From: Rhynochetos jubatus
Taxonomy: Eukaryota; Chordata; Aves; Eurypygiformes; Rhynochetidae
Direction: 5' to 3'
DNA: 64,000 nt
NCBI GenBank assembly: GCA_027574665.1
Contig: CM050690.1
Span: forward strand, 37,858,665-37,922,664
Part shown: one piece after another, positions 26,830 through 38,329 of the stretch
How the letters are laid out: the number at the start of each line of letters is the position of its first letter
How positions within the stretch are numbered: position 1 is the stretch's first letter
The notes under the pieces: model-generated
Database searches by the model: none
What the model was told of the DNA's origin: nothing
The model's input: the letters and a program-made list of their open reading frames with translations, nothing else
Made by a program: the position numbers and the translations under genes

Positions 26830-28655
26830 CTGGAAGTTAAAAGGGAATGCAAGATACAAGGTAAGCCTCTGCTGCTTTTTGCACTAGCAGCAGAAAAATA
26901 CCCAATAGCAAAAACCCACAGTGGTATAGTGATCCTTGCCTATGTCCCTTGTTTACAGTTCCTGTGTCTGAGCCTAGGGAAGAAAAATCCCAGTTTAAAT
27001 TGTAAAACTGTGTAATTTAAATGATGCCATTAAAGGACAAGATATCCTGCAATATATTATCTCTGTGAAGCTAAAATCCGAGAGCTAATCCCGTATGTTT
27101 ATAGAAATGTGATTGTAGCGTATGGCAGACCTTGAAGAAAGTTTATCTCCTGGACCCATTGAAGACCTTCAAGACCAGCTGTCTTGCTGATGAACTATTA
27201 GCTAGTAAAAGGCCTAACTGCTATTTTTCCCTCCTCCCTCCCTCCACCCCACTGCTGGGAAGGAAGCTTTTCTGGGAACTGAAGATGAAGATGGTGTACA
27301 CCTAGGAGCTGCCTGAGAGTGTGAAATGCTATAAAGCAGTGGACATTCAGTAGTTTATGGAGTTAAAAGAAAAGTATAGGCAATTGGCATTTGAATCTGA
27401 AACACCTCTCTGTGTATTACACTGCACCTGTGAAATAAAGGAGCCTCTGCCTCAGCACAGACTCTGATGAATGAACCTTATTGCAGCCAATGACACTAAT
27501 ACTTCACAACATTCAAGCACAGTAACGCCTGTTAATTCTTTATAGAAGTCTTTGTGATCTGCATTAAGCAACTCTTTACAACTTCCTGTGTTTCTCTGTC
27601 AGAACAGTAGGTGTAGATATGAAACAAGCAACAGTGCCAATGTTTATAAAGTAAGGTTTGCTGTTGAAAGAAGAGTAAGCCTCAAAAAACCACCTTTGCA
27701 GAAGTTACTACGTTTTTTGCCCTGAAGATAAATGGCCAGCCTTAACTGCTTCTCCAAGAACAGAATTGACTGAGATTCCTACTCAAAATCCATTTTAAAT
27801 GCTTTTACATACCTGAAAAAAGATTTTAGCAAACTGATTATACACCTTCAACCGACAACTACTCACAGCTGCTCTGGATAAATAATAGCAACATTGTCCT
27901 GCAGTTACAAATAAAAACACACAGATTATAAATGTTTCAGGTATTTTCTCTAAATTGGAGGTCACTGCAAAAAGATGCTAAGATAATAAATCTACCGCAT
28001 AAACATACTCTCCTGGCACTCAGCAGGGGCCCGCTTGGGATCATTTATCTCCAGTTCATTATCTTGTCTGCATTATTCAGCAGCCTGATTCATGCTCAAT
28101 GGGCTTCAAACAACTTTTAACAGCTGAAGTCTTCTTCAGTTTTGACTTACTCTTTCACTTTGTAATGAAAAGTTGAAAGTGGCTCAAATTGCTATGGCAA
28201 ATTAATGGCATTAATGTCTTAGTTCAGTGTTCCTTATTTATATGGTACTGTGAATGTTCAACTAGGAATGAGTTAATATATATGGCAGGTTTCCATTTAA
28301 GCCTTGCTACATTCACTTTCATATATAAATAACAGCTGTTAATTCAAGTCATGTGATGAACCCTTGAAGTGTATATATATATATATATACACACATACTT
28401 GTAAAATTATTACTATTGTCTTAAAATCATAAAATGCGTAATTTTTTATTTCATAAAGATTTATTTTACGTACAAAGATGAAGACAATATAAATATGTTG
28501 AAATAAAACTCTCAACAAGTAGTTTTATTTGCATGTATTTTTAAGGTATTGATATGTAAGGGTACTTAAAAATTCAAAGAATTATGTAAGAGATAATGTA
28601 TTCCTGACGTGTGACCAGGACACATTTCATCTAAGGGTGTTGAAGGTATCTGTAA
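26830..28655. other. Gene-free spacer with TA microsatellite
   Basis: No gene or clear transposon is seen. A (TA)9 tract lies at 28372-28389, followed by a few CA repeats to about 28397. The sequence is otherwise ordinary and AT-rich. Confidence 0.45.
28372..28397. repeat. TA/CA microsatellite
   Basis: Nine perfect TA units are followed by short CA units. It is a simple dinucleotide repeat that is likely polymorphic. Confidence 0.9.
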
Positions 28656-28660
28656 TACTG

Positions 28661-29847
28661 TATATGAGGTTTGCGTGGCAAGGTTTTGGTAGCAGTAGGT
28701 TTAACAGAGTGGCTTCTGTGAGAAGACGTCAGAGGCTTCCCCCGTGTCTGACAGAACCAAAGCCAGCTGGCTCCAAGACAAACCCACCACCTGCCAAAGC
28801 CAAGCCGATCAGCGATGGTGGTTGCACCTCTGGGACAACATGTTTAAAAACGAGAAAAACCACTGTGCAACAGCAGCTGGAGAGGGGAGTAACGATATGT
28901 GAGAGAAGCAGCTCTGCAGACACCGATGTCAGTGGAGAAGGGGGAGGAGGTGCTCCAGGTGCTGGAGCAGAGATTCCCCAGCAGCCTGTGGTGCAGCCCA
29001 TGGTGAGAGGGCAGGCTGTCCCCTTGCAGCCACGGAGATCCACAGTGAAGCAGAAACCCACCTGCAGCCCAGGGAGGACCCCACGCTGGAGCAGGGGGAT
29101 ACCTGAAAGAGGCTGTGGCCCTGTGGGAAGACCACACTGGTGCAGGCTCCTGGCAGGAGCTGTGACCCCATGGAAAGAGCAACCCAGGCTGGAGCAGGTT
29201 TGCTGGCAGGACTTGGGACCCTGTGGGGAACCCAGGCTGGAGCAGGCTGCTCCTGAAGGACTGGAAAAGTCCCACGGTAGAACAGTTCCTGAATGATCCT
29301 CTGTATTGGGTCTGGCTGAGACAGAGTTCTTTAGGGAGTGATACCATGTCTTGGTGGCCACCTGGCATCCAGACAGGGTTAACCCATCACAGCCATGTTA
29401 AAGAAGTTTGTGGAGAACTGTCTCCTGTGTGAGGGCCCTCACACCGGAGCAGGGGAAGAGTGTGAGGAGCAAGGAGCAGTAGAGACGATATGTGGTGAAC
29501 TGACTGCAAGCCCCATCTCTTGTCCCGCCTGGTGGAGAGGAGGTAGAGAAATCAGTATTGAAGTTGAGCCCAGGAAGAAGGAAGAAGGGAGGGGTGGGGG
29601 TGAAAGTATTTTAAGATTTGGTTTTAGTTCTTATTACCCTACTCTGCCTTTTGGTTGGCAATAAATTAAATTAATTTCCCTGAGTTGAGTCTGTTTTACC
29701 TATGAAGGTAACTGGTGAGTAATGTCCCTGTACTTATCTCAACCCATCAGCCTTTCATTGTATTTTCTCTCCCCTGCCCAGTTGAGGAGAGCAGAGATAG
29801 AGCAGCTTGATGGGCATCTGGCCTCCAAGCAGGGTTAACCCACCATT
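28661..29847 (+). mobile_element. Solo LTR of an avian endogenous retrovirus (ERVL-like)
   Basis: A 1.19 kb solo LTR on the plus strand. The left end reads TATATGAGGTTTGCGTGGCA and the right end reads GGGTTAACCCACCATT. These are slightly mutated versions of TG...CA termini seen in a common avian LTR family, which I recognise from its GTTTGCGTGGCAAGG opening. A perfect 5-base target-site duplication TACTG flanks it (28656-28660 and 29848-29852); 5-base duplications are typical of ERVL-class elements. The interior (about 28990-29460) holds degenerate direct repeats of roughly 40-50 bp built around GGAGCAGG and CCCTGTGGG-like phrases. No gag, pol or env sequence is present. The open frame at 28637-29296 is a product of stop-poor repeats, not a gene. 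Confidence 0.85.
29302..29391 (+). mobile_element. Short LTR-like insert nested in the 28.7 kb LTR
   Basis: A 90-base segment interrupts the repeat-rich interior of the surrounding LTR. It starts TGTATTGGGTCTGGCTG and ends GGGTTAACCCATCACA, so it has its own TG...CA ends, related to LTR termini of this and a second avian family. The host repeat pattern resumes at about 29392. I see no clear target-site duplication. It may be an internally deleted LTR, or the product of recombination between LTRs. Confidence 0.5.
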
Positions 29848-29852
29848 TACTG

Positions 29853-32800
29853 TTTTTGTCATTTCTGTAGTTCCAAAAAAGCTTCTTGACAATTGTGGGG
29901 TCATATTGTCAGTTTCAGCATTAATTTATGTAATGGTTATATCTGCTAAATGAACTCTTGTTCACTGAATGTAGAGACTACATAAAATCTGAAGTCAAAT
30001 ATTTGTATTTAAATGTATGTCACATGGAAGACCATATACCAATGTAAAATAAATATTATTTTTCCTCTCTTAGCTTAATTATACAGTAACACAAAAGCTG
30101 AAACTTTGGAAAACTGAAGGAGTAATAAATATCCTTATATATCCATGTTAAATTTATTACACCCTTATCATTGCATACTGATTTGTAAGGTTTCACTGGT
30201 GGAGAAGAATACATCATGTAGTCTAAAGGTCATGCCCATCAATATATTTCAGCACCAACTGGTTAAGTAGAAGTTGTAATTGAGTATAGAGCAAAACAAA
30301 GTTCTTTGCAAAGTGACTGCAAGAGTTCTTGCAGGAATTGCCAAGAATGCATGCAAACACAGAGCAGGGGTAAAAAACAGTTACACAGAAGACCTAAATA
30401 AGGTAGCTGAGGGACCTAGCAAATGTCAATCATTTCATCCTATCCATTTTTAACAATTAAACAACCACCAAACTTCTAATAACAAGTGTTGGGATAAAAG
30501 TGCTGACAAGTCTAGAAAGTAAAAGTGTTGTGAAATAGAAGGAATTTGCAAAGGCTCTCACCCTTTTTCACTAAGAATTTCCCATTAGCATAACTTCTCT
30601 TGTGTTGTCATTAAGTAATTTGGACCAAACCATGATCCACCTATGAAATTAGTAGTTGAACCTTCCACTTCTATTTCCTTTCTAAAAATATATGAAAATG
30701 AACAAAATAAAACTGTCAACATAATTTTGCGTTGGAAAGCAAGAAGAGTCATACACATTGTTTTTAACTCTGTCTCACATCTATCTGAAGATCAGTTACT
30801 GCAATTTGTAAGCTGTGCACTGGTATTGTATCCACCTCCCTGGAAGGAGACACCCACTCCAAAGCTGCAGATAAATGAACAGACTTACAGAGAACTCCAC
30901 TCATGCTTTTGAACCCTTTAATATTTAATAGCATATCAGGAGGAAACAAGCCCCAGCAAAATAAATGAAGAACGATACTTGAAGAAGAGACAAAGAGAGC
31001 AGAGGAAAAAAGCAGAAATGTTGCAGATCTTGTGCAGCCTGTAGCTGAGGAAGGAAGTCCGTGTGTGAGAACATGAATTTTGGTACAGTAACTGTAACTG
31101 TCTGCTGGCTTACAACAGAGCTTTGTTGAGATGTAGGCAATGGAAATGTATTTAAAATGAAACATTCATGTTATTAAGGAGCTGGCAAAAATAAGGCCAG
31201 GCTTTATAACACATTTAGCCTGCAAACCTGAGGGTTCCTCTTGCACTTAGCATGCTGGGTAAAAAGCAGATGCTAAAAAATACGAGTGTATATCTAACAG
31301 TGTTTTTTCTTAAAGTCTACCTCCTTGTCGAGATAAATTTGGTACTGAGAAAATATGAAAGTGTTAATATTGGCCAAAAGGGCTCTCTAATTTTTTGGCA
31401 TTCCTTTAGGCTATGTGACAACACAAATCCTTTAGACTTTCCTGTGCTGCTAGAGGTGATCAATTTATTTCAATGTGACTGACATACACTTAATGGCACA
31501 GCAACATCTTAAAATATTTATAAAAAATATTTTCAAAAGTATAGTTTACTCAGGCTGTGGTAAAGGCAGACATCTCTGAAGAACAGAACAATTCAAAGCT
31601 GTGTTGCATTGGTTTATATCATTATCCCCCTACCAATTAAGCAGTCCAGCAAGAAATTGTGATATTACAATACTGAATCACTCTCAAGAGACTTAACATT
31701 CCACTGTGTACTAATAAATTAATTTGAATGGGATTAGGAAAGACTATGTAACAGAGTACTTATGGTAATGATAGATAAGATAAACCAGAAATAGAAGTAA
31801 GAGACAAAAACTATGAAACATTACTAGACATGAGAATTCGTCACTCATATAGTCAAGAAAGTAATCCAGATGTTCTCATGCTTAAATGATTTGCATTTAT
31901 TATGTGATTGTTTTGTTTTCTGTTGGAGGCAATATGCCTTCAAAATCAAAGTCTAATTTTTATGTTTTCCTTTATATAATTTTGCATAGTTGCTCATGCT
32001 CAGAAACAAATACCACAGCATTAGTGTAGCTGTGCCAGCAGTTGAATAACACATGTTCTTCTGTCAAAGGTTGGTAAAGAGGGAGACCATATCAGCTCTA
32101 AAGAGACAAATGCAATCACATGAAGAGTTATCAGCTTTATGAACTGAGGAGTCTCGACACTACTTGACATTCATTCTCAATTACCAGTCTCTGGTTTCTC
32201 CCGTTGATTGAGCAGCACTACAAAATAACTCAAGTAAATGAGTGGTTTTTGTGAAATCATCATGGTGTAAGTAGCATGATTCACTCTTCAAAGAAGTTGG
32301 GTTAGCCAACAAACACTGAATGCTAATTTATATTTGATAGTAGCCACAGACTTTTGAAATTAAACCTTTCCATTCTTTCAGATGTTTAGTTTTGAAGAAA
32401 GCACTCCTTGTTTAGTTGCAATAATGAAGAATGTTGTGATTAATTTTGAACAAAGAACATTTAACTTACAGTTATTTGCAGTAGCAGACAACTGAAAGTG
32501 TTAAAAAAAATGTAATTACTTCTTGTCTAAATTCTGACTTCTACCTAACTTATCTCTAAACTAGAAAGCTGATTAGAATCTTTCAAGATTGATTCAAAAG
32601 TCTGTGGGACTTCCTGAACTAAATGTAATTTTGGAAATAAATCATACCCAGATTTCAGTAATATTCAGTGACCAGTAGATAGGTACATACAACAATTCTT
32701 TTTCATTACTGATCAATTTTATAGTGTTGATGTGCAATACTTTCATTTAAGATACTTGGGCATTTGCACTTTTCAAAGCACTAATTTTTATTCTCTTCTA

Positions 32801-35797
32801 CTAGCTGGATGGTATTCAGATCCCTGAGCAATGTAATATTCTTACTAACAGTCCACTGACCAGTGCAAAACAGAATTTTCTTACACAAAACAATCCAACA
32901 AATCTGGTCCTTTTTTTTTTTTTTTCCTGAAAATTTATTATAGTCACTTACTTCACCTTGGATTTCACAAGTTTTGTCTTTTTTTTTTCACTAGTCTTCC
33001 TGTTGGACAATGGAAAAAAAGAAAAAGCTTCACAGCTGTTCTGTTCAGAAGGTTGTGAAGCAGATTCCTCAACATGATGTTGCAACATGAAAAAAATATA
33101 ATTACCATTTCAACCATTGTGGGTTTTTTTTCCCCCTTCCCTCATTGTATGACTGTTGGACTATCAGCAGCTACAGATAAGCAAGTAAAATGTTATGATT
33201 TAATAGGAAAAGTATACCAGACAACATCATTATGTCACCGAATAAACATCAATATGCAACTGTATAAAACCCATGGCTCACCTGCATTTTGACCAGATAA
33301 ACTGAAAAAACAAAATCAATACAATGAGGATAATTAAAGTTACGGGATGGTTTGTCTGAGGAAAAAGTAAATAAAGTTTCTTCAGGCTTACAGGGGGGTC
33401 AGATGAAACGAAATACGCAGAAGGCTTCTAAAATCATGAGTGGTTTCCAGGTCGCTTTCAGCGACACTTAAACCTTGTATCAAAATAGCTATACTACAAT
33501 TCTTTAAATTTAAACTATTTGAAGGATGCTGATAGCACTAAAGCACTATTTATTGATGTGTGAGATTCACTATATTTTTCTGATTCCCTGTAATTTATAT
33601 AGGGAACACTTTTTCTCTCTTTACTTCAGCAAAACCTGTTGAACTATCTACTCAGAGCTAGTTTTAGTGTGTGGCCAGCACGTGATTTCCAGAAAGGATT
33701 TTAAATTATTCCAATAAATTGCTGCAGGCAAATGTGCTATTCTAATAAAAATGCGCAGCGAGTATAGTCTGCATTTCTTCCTATCTTTCCACAAATTGAC
33801 ATTATATACAATACTCAGATTTAAATCCAGAAACAAAGCATTAAGCCTCCTGCACCTCTGCTGGCTGGCCCATTGCTCAAGTCCCAGGCTGGGTTTCCAT
33901 CCACCCTGCAGAAGTAGAACCAGGCTGATAATAACTCAGTTTTACGTGTTCCCACTAGCCTCCATGGAAGCACTACCCTCATTCTGAACTACCCTGGAGT
34001 GGACACATAAGGTGTCTTCTGTCCCCATTAATACTTCCAACGGTCAATAGGCCTATTCAGAATTATCATCTACCTTCCAAACACCACAGAAGGTTCAGAG
34101 ATGGCAGTACACAGAAAAAAACATTATACATGTAATTTTGTATTATCAGTGAACATATTAGACAGATCATTGCATTATTTGTTTGGCATATGCGTACTGA
34201 CAGCCTCTCACAGCATTAGTCTTTCAAAATGGATAAATCTGTTTGAAATGGATTAGCCCTTTTACTTGCCTGTGCAGGAATAATAGTAGTGATGCAAATG
34301 TAAATCAGCTCTTTTCTGTTACACATCACAGTCAAAGCAAATGCTTGCATTACAAAGGGTATCGACTTGCTCTGAAGGTGTGAAGTGGTTTAGTGGTACA
34401 AAATTCTAGTCAACACTTGCTGCCATCTTCTGGTTTTAGAAAAATCCACAAATGTATTTTAAAACGACCTCTTCAAACCAAAATACTCCTTTGGGACACA
34501 CACAAAATGAAACACAACACTTAAAAAAATCTACTATCTAATTTCATAGCAATGTTTGCATCTCACAAATGCAGGAGTAAAAAAAACGTACATAAAGTAT
34601 TAATATTTTTCAACATAAATAAAAGGAATTAGGGCATAATATGCATAATGCAATTATGTTTCATAGATACTAAAAATAGGAGATTTTTATTACTGGTAAG
34701 TTACTAGTGACAGACATCATGTTTTACTATATAATGTCCAATATGATACATATGTATATTCTCAGTGATGCAGCATGTGTTGTGTTTTTACGCTGTATAG
34801 AAATTTTACATTTGCATAAAACCCAGATGCTTCAACAAAAAAACCCAGAAGGTTAAAATAGGTTTTGGGCTTAAGCCATTTTGACACTGAGAGTGCATTA
34901 TGCTTTTCGAAACTGAAAGTCAACCTTAATGTAGGAGTAAGTAAAAGGGGAGATCAGGAGAATTCTAAATCAACTTCAAAGGCATAAATCAACAAGAATT
35001 CAGCAGGGGTATGAAATGGGAGACAAGACCCTAAATTCTGAGTTTCAAAACAGTGGCACACAGGCCTGCAAACCAGCTCCAAATAAGCTTGTTCTGGAAC
35101 TGGACAAGGACCTTAATTTCTAGGAAAAAAGGTTAACTAGCCAAGACATATGACCAAGCTAATATTCTGGTAATCCAAAATGCATGCATGATGCCATACT
35201 GCAATTTATAAACATATTTTCACATTTTCTTTAGCATTGTGAACACTTCAGACCTGGCCTGTTCAGTTTGAAAATGCCATTTTCAATAAATCATTTGGCT
35301 TGGTGCTCAGAGACTGTTAACCAACCTCCTCTATATGTGCATAAATCTAATAAATACCACCGAAATGTACAAAATTACTGTTATTCAGTTGCCTAAGCCT
35401 TTAAAACCCTATGATTTCCCTGCTGTCATGTAAGAAATTCCCTAAAGCAGACGTGGTTCAGATGCATTTCACTGGGGAGGCACTGAAGTATGGGAGGCAG
35501 CCTGCCTTGCTTGCTGCCTAGAGCAAGATGCCTACTTTGGCCAACCTACTTAAACCCCATTGTAAAACCCCATTGTGCATTTAATGCCCTAGTACCTCAG
35601 TTCAATTCCTGAGCATCCCTCCCTTATCCCTTCTCCAAATAACGTATGACCAGCTTATGGCCATGTCTTGAGAAGGATTTCAACAGTCATCAAGGCATGT
35701 AGATGAAGACTTACAAAGTCAAGTTGGGTAACTTCAGATACCTAAGACAAGCTGAACTTTAGGCACTTAGGATTCAGGCAATCCCAAGCACAAGTAC
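29853..35797. other. Gene-free AT-rich spacer, about 6 kb
   Basis: No gene, RNA gene or confident transposon is seen. T-runs occur near 32910-32926. A CTCF-like 15-mer on the minus strand at 34419-34433 is discussed under findings. Frames are short and unremarkable. Confidence 0.45.
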
Positions 35798-35799
35798 AG

Positions 35800-36110
35800 G
35801 GTGGGTGGAGAATGGATCGAGAGCAGCCCTCAGGAGAAGAACTTGGAGGTACTGGTAGTGGATGAAAAGCTGGACATGAGCCAGTAGCATGTGCTAGCAG
35901 CCCAGAAAGCCAACTGTATCCTGGGCTGTATCCAGGTAAGTGTGTCCAGCAGGTCAAGGGAGGAGATTCTCCCCCTCTGCTCTCGTGAGACCCCACCTGC
36001 AGTTCTGTGTTCAGCTGTGGAGCCCTCAACATAAGAAGGATATAGACCGGTTGGGGCAAGTTCAGAGGTGGCCACGAAGATGATCAGAGGGCTGGAGCAC
36101 CTTGCTTCAC
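35800..36110 (+). mobile_element. CR1 LINE fragment, coding part only
   Basis: The plus strand reads through a degraded CR1 open frame, with recognisable equivalents of EKDLEVLVVDEKLDMS, ALAAQKANCILGCIQ and then the [18 protein letters not shown] region. It stops near the KMIRGLEHL part (about 36078-36103) without the 3' UTR or octamer tail. Frameshifts disrupt it. The loss of the 3' end implies later deletion or rearrangement. Confidence 0.8.
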
Positions 36111-38078
36111 CTACTTCCACATAGAACTCCTTCACATGCTACTAGATGGTTGCTGCATGGCCAAGGGTGGCTTTCACCAAAGGCCAATTCCATCAGAAAT
36201 GCAACTATAATGTGTTGTGATAATTTAGTTTGCCCCATGCACTTAATTTTAAAAGGGACATTAAATAACTTAAGATTGTTCATGTTAATTGTAATTATTT
36301 GTTGAATATAAACTACCAGAAAATGCACGAGCCCGTCAACCCAACGCTACCAAATAGAGCAACACAACACTGAGAAACCTGTGTATACCCACCAGATGGT
36401 GCTGTCACCGTCATTTAACAAAAACGGCTCTCCAGCTGTAACTCTTAGGTGTCTTAACGTCACTAGCTGAATTGCTCATTCACTCTGATTCCTGCAACCT
36501 TGTGAGGAAAAACACTAAGTGCCAAGTTCAGTAACCAGAGACTCCAGTATAGTTAATGCTTCTCACTAGCATTTGACCTTTTTTTTTTTTTTTTTTAATG
36601 TAGTCCTGCCTTTTAAGGTTTTTTTGGGGGTTTGTTTTAATACATTCCTATCTGCTGACCCATGGCACAGGAGAATTTAAAAACTACAGATACTGCAAAA
36701 CAGTCTCAGCAGTGCACACTGCATGAGAAGGAGGCATATTTCTGTTCTGGCCAGCTGAAACAGATTAAAAGATATTTAGCCACATACTGACCTTCAGATC
36801 CGACACCACTCAACTTGCTTTCTCTTATCTCTCTTCCTACTTTTTCCTCCACCATAAAAACCTCAAGAGACATTCATTTAGCAGATTGAACAGTATTAAC
36901 AGGTTAAATGTAGCATACAGACTACCATTTGACTCCTCCTCCTCTTCAGCGCTGCATCAGTATGGCTGCAACAGCACAACTATATCATCCAACTGAGGTT
37001 CGGTAGCACAACAGAAGTATGAATGCAGCATGGGAAGTGCAGGCTTCATTGAAGACTAGTGATTAGTGTTTAATTAAAACACAAGTAGTATGTTCAACAA
37101 TTACATAGCACATATAAATAGAAGCAAAGTGCCACATGTTGTCCAGGATATGCAGCATACTGCAGGTATTTGTGCAGCACAGTAGGAATGTACACTGTGG
37201 CTGGATAAATGGGGCTGTGCTTCACCTGCAGAGGCTAGGAGTAAATTTCTATTGGAATCAGCGGTAACACTTCTGTTTACTCTGCTAATAGGAGGATCAC
37301 TTACAATGACACTAATGCTTCATTTCCAAAAGCAGACAGTGAAAACAAATGCGACTGCAAAATTTGGCTGTTTAGGAACCCACCTCAGAGCGTATGTGGT
37401 GGTCGAGGAAGTGCCACTTTATGGTGAGTTGCTGCAGTTGCTGCTTTTTTTCTTCATGTTTCTTTTTTTTAAATTTAGAACTCTTTAGAGTAATTCTTTC
37501 CCCATATTTTGCCTACAATGGAAAAGCAAGGCTCAGGATAGCTCTCCAAAATCCTGTGGGTTATAGCAGAAATACAGTAGGAATAGGTTTGAACAATCCA
37601 AAGGATGAAAGATCTCAAGGTTTCAAGTGCTTTACTAGTGGAGTTATTAATTGTTCAAGCTGAGTAGTCCATTCATTCCTTCCTTCTCCTCTGTCAACTC
37701 AAAATTTTGGTTTATAATACTTTATCAGATAAAACTTAACATTAACTATGAATTTCTACAGAACATTTGCCTTCACTGACATTGTATACTTAATAGGGTC
37801 AAAATATTTTTTGATGGACCCCCTAGTCAAAGACCTTGAAAAGTAATAGAGCAAGAACTAAAGGTGGAGAAATTACCTCTCCAACAGTTCAAAACAAAGA
37901 AGGCATTCTTTTTCTGGGACCTTTTTGGAGGGATTAGTGGTTTTTAATCCCTCCAAAATCCCCTTTTTTGTCTAAAACCCAAACCTGTTTATTTAAGGAA
38001 TTTACACTTTTAAAATAGATACCCTGAAGTTTTTTGGAAAGAATTACGGCTATTATTAAAATGATGTCAAAGAAAGCT
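36111..38078. other. Gene-free spacer
   Basis: No gene is seen. A T-run lies at about 36579-36596. A CTCF-like 15-mer on the plus strand at 36389-36403 is discussed under findings. Confidence 0.45.
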
Positions 38079-38104
38079 GGGGGGGGGGGGGGTGGGGGTG
38101 GGTG
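38079..38104. repeat. G-rich homopolymer tract
   Basis: Fourteen consecutive G residues (38079-38092) are followed by T-interrupted G runs, directly abutting the CR1 fragment on its right. Such tracts can form G-quadruplexes and are prone to length change and sequencing error. Confidence 0.9.
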
Positions 38105-38325
38105 TCTTTTTACAAGGGCCTGTAGTGACAGGACAAGGGGTAATGGGTTTAAACTGAAAGAGGGTAGATTTGGACTGCATATCAGGAAAAAATTCTTCAT
38201 GAAGAGAGTGGTGAGGCACTAGAACAGTGGAAGGTGTGCTTGTGGAAGGTGTCCGTTGGCAGGGGGGTTGGAATTAGATGATCCTTAAGATCCCTTCCAA
38301 CCCAAACCATTCTATGATTCTAATG
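38097..38325 (+). mobile_element. CR1 LINE 3' end with internal deletion
   Basis: The plus strand carries the CR1 3' region: the GTCTTTTTACAAGGGC phrase, coding for the protein C-terminus, then the 3' UTR and the terminal CCATTCTATGATTCTA octamer tail ending near 38322. Between 38221 and 38245 the usual roughly 90 bases containing the TGCCCAGAGAAG phrase are missing. A repeated TGGAAGGTGT (38228 and 38243) marks the joint, suggesting deletion between short repeats. Confidence 0.85.
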
Positions 38326-38329
38326 GTTT

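Noticed and set aside
28637..29368. Open frames of about 174-219 codons on both strands
   Set aside because: They lie inside a solo LTR with tandem repeats and encode Pro/Gly/Ser-rich sequence with no retroviral or other domain.
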